Source of the DNA: Candidatus Saccharimonadales bacterium
Lineage (GTDB): Bacteria; Patescibacteriota; Saccharimonadia; Saccharimonadales; Saccharimonadaceae
Assembly (NCBI GenBank): GCA_030151825.1
Contig: JASLCP010000004.1
Coordinates: forward strand, 1-28,271
Length of the DNA: 28,271 nucleotides
Direction of reading: 5' to 3'
Below are positions 24,111 through 28,271 of this stretch, piece by piece. The notes under the pieces were generated by a model that saw only the letters and a program-made list of their open reading frames with translations, was not told the DNA's origin and did no database searches. Every line of letters starts with the position of its first letter. Within the stretch, counting starts at the first letter, position 1. The translations under genes and the position numbers were made by a program.

Positions 24111-24284
24111 ATGTCACATCTGACAAAAGAAGAGAAAGATCAGCTCGGTATCGAATGGTACGAACGCACGCACAAAAACTGGCGCGCGTGGGGGAGCTGG
24201 TTTAGCTGGGGATCACCCGTCGGACTCGGTCTATTCTTTATCGAAATAGCCGGTGCCGCATGGATTGTCGCTCAGATTTTCTAA
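24111..24284 (+). CDS. Small Trp-rich membrane peptide (57 residues)
   Basis: A short gene with a clear AGGAG ribosome site 8 bases before its ATG. The product starts hydrophilic (MSHLTKEEKDQLG), has a Trp-rich middle (five Trp between residues 16 and 33) and ends in one hydrophobic helix (about 37-57). It is probably a one-helix membrane peptide with the N-terminus inside. Codon use looks like the neighbours. No family is recognised. It is preceded by an unusually long and possibly structured leader and followed by two strong inverted repeats. Confidence 0.65.
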   Translation: MSHLTKEEKDQLGIEWYERTHKNWRAWGSWFSWGSPVGLGLFFIEIAGAAWIVAQIF

Positions 24285-24293
24285 TCACCAACA

Positions 24294-24319
24294 GACCACT
24301 CAGTCATCGCTGGGTGGTC
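24294..24319. repeat. Inverted repeat behind the 57-residue peptide gene
   Basis: Ten-base arms (24294-24303 and 24310-24319) pair fully apart from one G-T wobble, with a 6-nt loop. The position 9 bases after the stop codon suggests an RNA 3'-end hairpin for the plus strand, but only three T residues follow, so it is a weak intrinsic terminator. Confidence 0.5.
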
Positions 24320-24321
24320 AC

Positions 24322-24353
24322 GTTTGCTACTATAGATATAAATAGTAGCAAAC
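24322..24353. repeat. Perfect 12-bp inverted repeat between convergent genes
   Basis: GTTTGCTACTAT (24322-24333) and its exact complement (24342-24353) flank an 8-nt AT loop. It starts 2 bases after the previous hairpin and ends 6 bases before the stop codon of the minus-strand VOC gene. No U-run follows on either strand. It may be a two-way RNA 3'-end stabiliser or a protein binding site. Confidence 0.55.
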
Positions 24354-24359
24354 CTATGA

Positions 24360-24821
24360 CTAATAATCAGCGATGACAATCTTGCGCTGTTTCATAAGCG
24401 TCTTAAACGCATCAGGCTTTGACATCAACTCGCCCATGTTTTCGGGAACAATCTGCCAACTCAGACCATAGGCATCTTTGCACCAGCCACATTGCTCAGA
24501 TTCGGGAATGCTGGATAGTTTTTCCCAGTAGTAATCAATTTCTGCCTGATCTTTGCACGGTACCATAAACGACACTGCTTCGTTAAACGTAAATTCCGGC
24601 CCGGCATTAATCGCCACAAATGATGTGCCTAGTAGTTCAAATTCGATCGTCAGGACCTTGCCGGCAAGGTCCAACTGGAACTCCGCCAAGCCTTCTTCGA
24701 CACTATTCGGATAGCGCTCGGTACTGATAATTTTGGCATCAGGAAACACCGATACATAAAAGTCCACGGCCTCTTTGGCGTTTCCATCAAACCAAAGATT
24801 TGGCACAATGCGCTGCATCAT
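24360..24821 (-). CDS. VOC-fold protein, PhnB / 3-dmu-9 type
   Basis: A 153-residue protein of the glyoxalase/VOC superfamily, in the PhnB-like group once labelled 3-demethylubiquinone methyltransferase. Typical signs: start QRIVPNLWFDGNAKEAVDFYVSVF, then KIISTERYP, EFQLDLAGKVLTIEFELLG, and the closing GWCKDAYGLSWQIVP with MSKPDAFKTLMKQRKI. The methyltransferase name is historical; the real reaction is unknown. It may bind a metal or a small molecule. ATG at 24821 (a second ATG follows directly) has an AAGGAG site that lies in the last codons of the preceding VOC gene, so the two are translationally coupled with a single base between them. Confidence 0.88.
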   Translation of the reverse strand: MMQRIVPNLWFDGNAKEAVDFYVSVFPDAKIISTERYPNSVEEGLAEFQLDLAGKVLTIEFELLGTSFVAINAGPEFTFNEAVSFMVPCKDQAEIDYYWEKLSSIPESEQCGWCKDAYGLSWQIVPENMGELMSKPDAFKTLMKQRKIVIADY

Positions 24822-24822
24822 A

Positions 24823-25242
24823 TTATGCTCCTTGTGGATTAAAGTCGGTGTTCATCCAGACTGGCTCCCAGTGATTGCCATCGGGGTCGGTTACTTCCAG
24901 TCCAAACATTTGGTCTTCGGGCATACCCATATCAACCTTATAAAAATCACCGCCATTCACCTTGGCCGTATCAGCAAATTGCTGCACCGCCTCACGCGAA
25001 TCAAGCGACAGTGCCAACAGCGCCGCCGATTGTCTGTGGGTGTCGGCGATTGTTTTGTCACCAATAAATTTTTGATAAAACTCGTGTGTCAACAGCATCA
25101 CATAAATCTGATCTGACCACACCATCGCCGCACCATTTTCGTCAGTAAAATCAGGATTATTTGTAAACCCTAACTTCTCGTAAAATACTTTCGATTGCTC
25201 AAGGTCACTCACTGGTAGATTAATAAACACTTGTTTACCCAT
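24823..25242 (-). CDS. VOC-fold protein, lactoylglutathione-lyase-like
   Basis: A 139-residue VOC protein. The frame is open to 25401, but the ATG at 25242 is chosen: a strong AAGGAGG site is just upstream and the product begins with the family's first strand (KQVFINLPVSDLEQSKVFYEKLGF). The second half carries GGDFYKVDMGMPEDQMFGLEV and DPDGNHWEPVWM, the usual closing motif with a possible metal-binding Glu. Proteins of this type are related to glyoxalase I and bleomycin-resistance proteins; the substrate cannot be told. It has its own extended -10 promoter and is coupled to the PhnB-like gene. Confidence 0.9.
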   Translation of the reverse strand: MGKQVFINLPVSDLEQSKVFYEKLGFTNNPDFTDENGAAMVWSDQIYVMLLTHEFYQKFIGDKTIADTHRQSAALLALSLDSREAVQQFADTAKVNGGDFYKVDMGMPEDQMFGLEVTDPDGNHWEPVWMNTDFNPQGA

Positions 25243-25266
25243 ATACCCCTCCTTCGTTATCTCTTT

Positions 25267-25275
25267 ATTATAGCA
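25267..25275 (-). promoter_or_regulatory. Extended -10 promoter of the two VOC genes
   Basis: The minus strand reads TGC-TATAAT (hexamer 25267-25272), a perfect extended -10 that lies just before the stop of the DUF2200 gene's downstream gap. The predicted start near 25260 gives a short leader of about 18 nt with an AAGGAGG site. No good -35. Confidence 0.6.
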
Positions 25276-25280
25276 AATGA

Positions 25281-25634
25281 CTACCGATGGCGCAGGATGG
25301 ATGCCATTGATTTGCCGCGCGCCAACTCGTCGATCAGCTTGTCCATATAGCGGACCTCTTGCATGATTGGATCTGCGATATCTTCGACACGAACCCCACA
25401 CACAATACCCGTGATGAGTTTACGATCAGGATTCAGATGTGCGCCCGTATAGAATGCTTGCAAATTCGTCTTGGCAGCAATATGTTTTTCGATATCGATC
25501 TGATTGTAGCCCGTTAGCCACTGTATAATCTGGTCGACCTCATGTTTGGTACGACCTTTTTTAATGGCTTTGGCCACGTACAGCGGATAGACCGATGCAA
25601 AGCTCATTGCATACACACGTGAGGTGGCGTCCAT
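25281..25634 (-). CDS. DUF2200 family protein
   Basis: A 117-residue protein that matches DUF2200 along its length: RVYAMSFASVYPLYVAKA at the start, KKGRTKHEVDQIIQWLTGY, LITGIVCGVRVEDIADPIMQ, and the end YMDKLIDELARGKSM. The function of the family is unknown; it is small, soluble and found scattered in many bacteria. It is 38 bp ahead of the VOC genes on the same strand and may be partly co-transcribed with them. The ATG at 25634 has only a GAGG about 10 bases upstream; the next in-frame start would remove conserved residues. Confidence 0.9.
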   Translation of the reverse strand: MDATSRVYAMSFASVYPLYVAKAIKKGRTKHEVDQIIQWLTGYNQIDIEKHIAAKTNLQAFYTGAHLNPDRKLITGIVCGVRVEDIADPIMQEVRYMDKLIDELARGKSMASILRHR

Positions 25635-25728
25635 TACCGACTCGCCTCTACTGCCATCACGATTATGTTACACATCACTCCTCCTTTACTTTTATCTCTC
25701 TTCTCAGTATAGGCGCTTACTTATTGTA

Positions 25729-25762
25729 TTTTTCGAAAAAGGCGCGAAAATAGAAGTATAAG
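25729..25762 (+). promoter_or_regulatory. Possible promoter/operator of the ABC exporter
   Basis: A -10-like TATAAG (25757-25762) is preceded by the 12-bp palindrome TTTTTCGAAAAA (25729-25740), which covers the place of the -35. The palindrome could be an operator. A ribosome site AGGAG lies 8 bases before the ATG at 25781. The remainder of the 25635-25780 gap has a weak CATAAT (minus strand, 25662-25667) that may serve the DUF2200 gene. Confidence 0.35.
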
Positions 25763-25780
25763 CTTATTTAGGAGTACTCT

Positions 25781-26674
25781 ATGACCGTCATCATCGACAC
25801 GGCAAAACTGACGAAAATATATGGCAAAAATACGGCGCTGGGTGATTTGACGCTGCAGGTGAACGAAGGAGAAGTACTCGGGTACTTGGGACCAAACGGC
25901 GCAGGCAAAACAACGACCATCCGTTTGCTGCTGGGGCTGATTGCACCAACACAAGGCAGTGCCAAAATCTTTGGCAAAGATACCATGACTCATGCCGCCG
26001 AAATCCACAAAGATATCGCCTATGTCCCCGGTGAAACCAATTATTGGCCGTCGTTATCAGGCGCCGAAACACTCAAATTGCTAGCCAATGTTCATGGCGA
26101 TGTCGACAAAAAATACCAAGACGAATTGATCAAGAAATTCGACTTTGACCCAAACAAAAAAGTCCGCAGTTATTCCAAAGGCAACCGCCAAAAAATCGCC
26201 TTGATTGCGGCGCTGGCAAGCCGTGCGAAACTACTGATTTTTGACGAGCCAACCAGTGGCCTCGACCCAGTAATGGCCAAGGTCTTTCGTGACGAAGTAA
26301 TTGCCGCCAAAAACAATGGACAGACGGTCTTTTTGTCATCACACATGCTCGAGGAAGTCGAAGAATTATGCGACCGCGTAGCGGTTCTGAAAGACGGCAA
26401 ATTGGTCGAGCTGGGGACACTTGACGAGCTGAACCATCTATCGGCCGTAACGGTCGAGGCGACCTTCCCTGGCACGCCGCCTGATGTATCAAAGCTCAAA
26501 AATATATCGAAAGTCGAGACACACGACAACTTTCTTCGCTGCAATGTCAACGGCTCGATTGACGAATTACTCGTGCTCGTCAGCAAGGCCAAACCACTGA
26601 GCTTTCTGAGTCGCAAACCGTCACTCGAAGAACTGTTTTTAGCCATTTACGACGGCCAGGAATCCGCGTCATGA
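25781..26674 (+). CDS. ABC exporter ATP-binding protein
   Basis: A 297-residue ABC ATPase, of the usual length for an ABC-2 exporter. Walker A GPNGAGKT near residues 38-45, Q-loop replaced by the VPGETNYWPSLSGAETL region, signature SYSKGNRQKIALIAAL (the C-motif reads YSKGNRQK), Walker B LLIFDEPTSGLDP, and H-loop SSHMLEEVEE. The last 80 residues form the small C-terminal domain common in exporters of the DrrA / YhaQ type. It should power the permease encoded by the next gene, whose ATG overlaps this stop (ATGA). The cargo is unknown; this pair resembles exporters linked to drug or polyketide resistance. Confidence 0.95.
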   Translation: MTVIIDTAKLTKIYGKNTALGDLTLQVNEGEVLGYLGPNGAGKTTTIRLLLGLIAPTQGSAKIFGKDTMTHAAEIHKDIAYVPGETNYWPSLSGAETLKLLANVHGDVDKKYQDELIKKFDFDPNKKVRSYSKGNRQKIALIAALASRAKLLIFDEPTSGLDPVMAKVFRDEVIAAKNNGQTVFLSSHMLEEVEELCDRVAVLKDGKLVELGTLDELNHLSAVTVEATFPGTPPDVSKLKNISKVETHDNFLRCNVNGSIDELLVLVSKAKPLSFLSRKPSLEELFLAIYDGQESAS

Positions 26675-28271
26675 GTCACGCGCACGTCGCCCGAAGTTTG
26701 CGGCGCTTTGGGTTCAAGCAAACAATTCGCGGCGCGGTGATTATCGGCGTGCTTGCAGGGCTGATGATGGGTGCGTATGGTAGTGCGATTGTCGAAGTCT
26801 ACCCCACCGAGGCCTCGCGTCAGGCATTGGTCAAAACACTCGAGGCAACGCCAGCGATTAACTTTTTGTCCGGCGAGGTCAAAGATGCCGGCACACCAGC
26901 CAGCTATTCGATTTATAAATCACTGCCGATGATGGTGCTACTGACCTCGATTTGGGGACTGATGGTATCGACACGACTACTGCGCGGCAACGAAGAAGAT
27001 GGTCGCATGGAACTGCTCGAAAGTGGCGCCACGACGCGAAGACAAGTGACGACTGCGCTGCTAGCTGGCTTTGGCGTTTCAATGCTGGTCGGCGCGGTGA
27101 TTATGTGGGTGCTGGCAGCTGTGCTTGGCATGGCACCGGGCGTTGAGCTATCGGCGCTTGCGGCGTTTTATATGACACTGGCGGTTTTTTTGCCAGGTCT
27201 GGCATTTACCGGCGTGGGCGTGCTAACCAGCCAATTGACGGTAACACGCGGGCGCGCCGTGCTGTATGGATTGGTACCACTCCTATTACTATTCACGGTG
27301 CGTGGTCTTGCCAATACCAACGAAAAAATTGATTGGCTCAAAGCCCTGTCACCATTCGGCTGGAGCGACCTGATGGACTCAGTGCTCGACCCGCAACCCC
27401 TATGGATTATTCCATCGATTATCGTAGCGGCAATCACAACATCCATTGGTCTTTATTATGTATCTCGACGTGATTACGGTGCAGGGCGTATCGCCGAAAA
27501 GACCGAAGTGCGGCCAAGTTTCCACCTACTTGGCTCACCATTCGCGTTGGCACTGCGGCTCAAAAAATGGACATTTCTATGGTGGGGCGTTGGCACGCTT
27601 GCAATGGCGGCGATGATGGCGGCGATGTCCGGCATGGTGTCAGAACTTCTCAAAGACAGCAGTGCGTCGCTTGGCCTGGCTGCCGTCAGTCCCGAGCAAA
27701 TCAAGCTGCTATTTGTCGGTCAAAGCTTTATGTTTATCGCCCTGATTTTGCTGGCAATGGTCATCCTCGAAATTGCTAGTATCCGGCGTGACGAGGCAAA
27801 GTCATATCTGGATAATCTTTTAGTGCAGCCAGTCGGTCGCCGTACGTGGTTGACTGGTCGACTATTCCTGTCGGGCGGTATGATTATACTCATTGCCATA
27901 CTCTCGACACTAGCGATTTGGGGAATCACTCAACTTCAGGATATCGACTTTGGCTTTGATAACGCCATCAACTCACTCATTGCCGTCGTTAGCGGACTTA
28001 TTCTCGTCGATGGTATCGGCACTTTCCTCTACGGCCTCCTGCCTCGGATTGCCATTATCGGCATGACAATTGTTGCCGGCTGGGCATTCGTCGTCGATAT
28101 CGTCAAATACCTCTTCAAGCTCGATGATTGGATCGAAAAGACCTCTATCCTTGGCTACATTCCAGTTGATCCGTCGACAGCACCAAATTGGACAGGAATT
28201 GCCTGGATGCTTGGTGTAGGTTTGACACTAAGTTTCATTAGTATTGCACTATTTATGCGCCGCGATATCAC
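26671..28271 (+). CDS. ABC-2 type permease, 3' end outside the window
   Basis: The open frame runs from the ATG at 26671 to the window end without a stop (533 codons so far). The product has many membrane segments in two halves, each opening with a helix near the start (AVIIGVLAGLMMGAYG; FLWWGVGTLAMAAMMAAM), as in two-domain permeases of the group annotated as exporters of polyketide antibiotics (COG3559). These proteins are about 530-550 residues long, so only a few codons should be missing. Conserved stretches include LLRGNEEDGRMELLESGATTR after helix 2 and RRDEAKSYLDNLLVQPVGR in the second half, both in cytoplasmic coupling regions. It forms the membrane channel for the ATPase encoded just upstream and is translationally coupled to it. 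Confidence 0.9.
   Translation, partial: MSHAHVARSLRRFGFKQTIRGAVIIGVLAGLMMGAYGSAIVEVYPTEASRQALVKTLEATPAINFLSGEVKDAGTPASYSIYKSLPMMVLLTSIWGLMVSTRLLRGNEEDGRMELLESGATTRRQVTTALLAGFGVSMLVGAVIMWVLAAVLGMAPGVELSALAAFYMTLAVFLPGLAFTGVGVLTSQLTVTRGRAVLYGLVPLLLLFTVRGLANTNEKIDWLKALSPFGWSDLMDSVLDPQPLWIIPSIIVAAITTSIGLYYVSRRDYGAGRIAEKTEVRPSFHLLGSPFALALRLKKWTFLWWGVGTLAMAAMMAAMSGMVSELLKDSSASLGLAAVSPEQIKLLFVGQSFMFIALILLAMVILEIASIRRDEAKSYLDNLLVQPVGRRTWLTGRLFLSGGMIILIAILSTLAIWGITQLQDIDFGFDNAINSLIAVVSGLILVDGIGTFLYGLLPRIAIIGMTIVAGWAFVVDIVKYLFKLDDWIEKTSILGYIPVDPSTAPNWTGIAWMLGVGLTLSFISIALFMRRDI

Noticed and set aside
25243..25401. Longer VOC protein starting at 25401
   Set aside because: The added residues overlap the DUF2200 gene, do not resemble VOC proteins, and the AAGGAGG site marks 25242.
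1..28271. CRISPR arrays, tRNA or rRNA genes, transposases, recoded TGA
   Set aside because: No regular direct repeats with spacers, no cloverleaf or rRNA motifs and no transposase motifs were seen. TGA acts as a stop (for example 26672-26674), so the Gracilibacteria-type code is unlikely.

Overview
The window looks like a piece of a small-genome Patescibacteria (CPR) chromosome, most likely Candidatus Saccharibacteria (TM7) or a close relative. The clues are several Sec-exported or membrane-tethered beta-rich fibre proteins of the kind common in that group, very tight gene packing (overlapping TAATG/ATGA junctions, stop codons back to back), no tRNA, rRNA or insertion sequence, and use of the standard bacterial code with TGA as a stop. 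The lineage call is inference from protein style; no marker gene is present.

Layout. (1) 129-3868: two related secreted proteins on the minus strand and a divergent membrane-tethered fibre protein on the plus strand. (2) 3869-8501, minus strand: the conserved stress trio prkA - yhbH/yeaH - spoVR, read in that order. (3) 8612-14925, minus strand: an F1-type rotary ATPase operon, in transcription order c-like membrane protein, soluble b-like coiled coil, delta, alpha, gamma, beta, epsilon. No subunit a (atpB) is present. The protein in the atpE position is a 281-residue exported protein with a large outside domain and a C-terminal two-helix hairpin carrying a GRNP loop. (4) 15144-18727: a large exported surface protein, a small anchored protein, and a convergent anchored protein. 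(5) 18820-23928, minus strand: two family 3 glycoside hydrolases, a membrane-anchored one with permuted domain order followed by a cytoplasmic one of classical order. (6) 24111-25634: a 57-residue membrane peptide behind a possibly structured leader, two VOC-fold proteins and a DUF2200 protein. (7) 25781-28271: an ABC exporter, ATPase then permease; the permease runs off the end of the window.

How the parts may fit. The anchored and cytoplasmic GH3 enzymes suggest scavenging of beta-linked oligosaccharides from a host or the surroundings, in line with a fermentative, probably host-associated life. The fibre proteins would form the surface. The F1-like ATPase keeps catalytic residues in beta and the arginine finger in alpha, but its membrane part is not a normal F0. 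It may be a dedicated ATP-driven motor acting on an outside domain rather than the ATP synthase. This is the most unusual system in the window.

Transcription signals are consistent: most promoters I can find are extended -10 elements (TGn next to TATAAT-like) with poor -35 boxes, and a few envelope genes start within about 10 nt of the predicted transcription start. No stretch longer than 300 bases lacks a gene.
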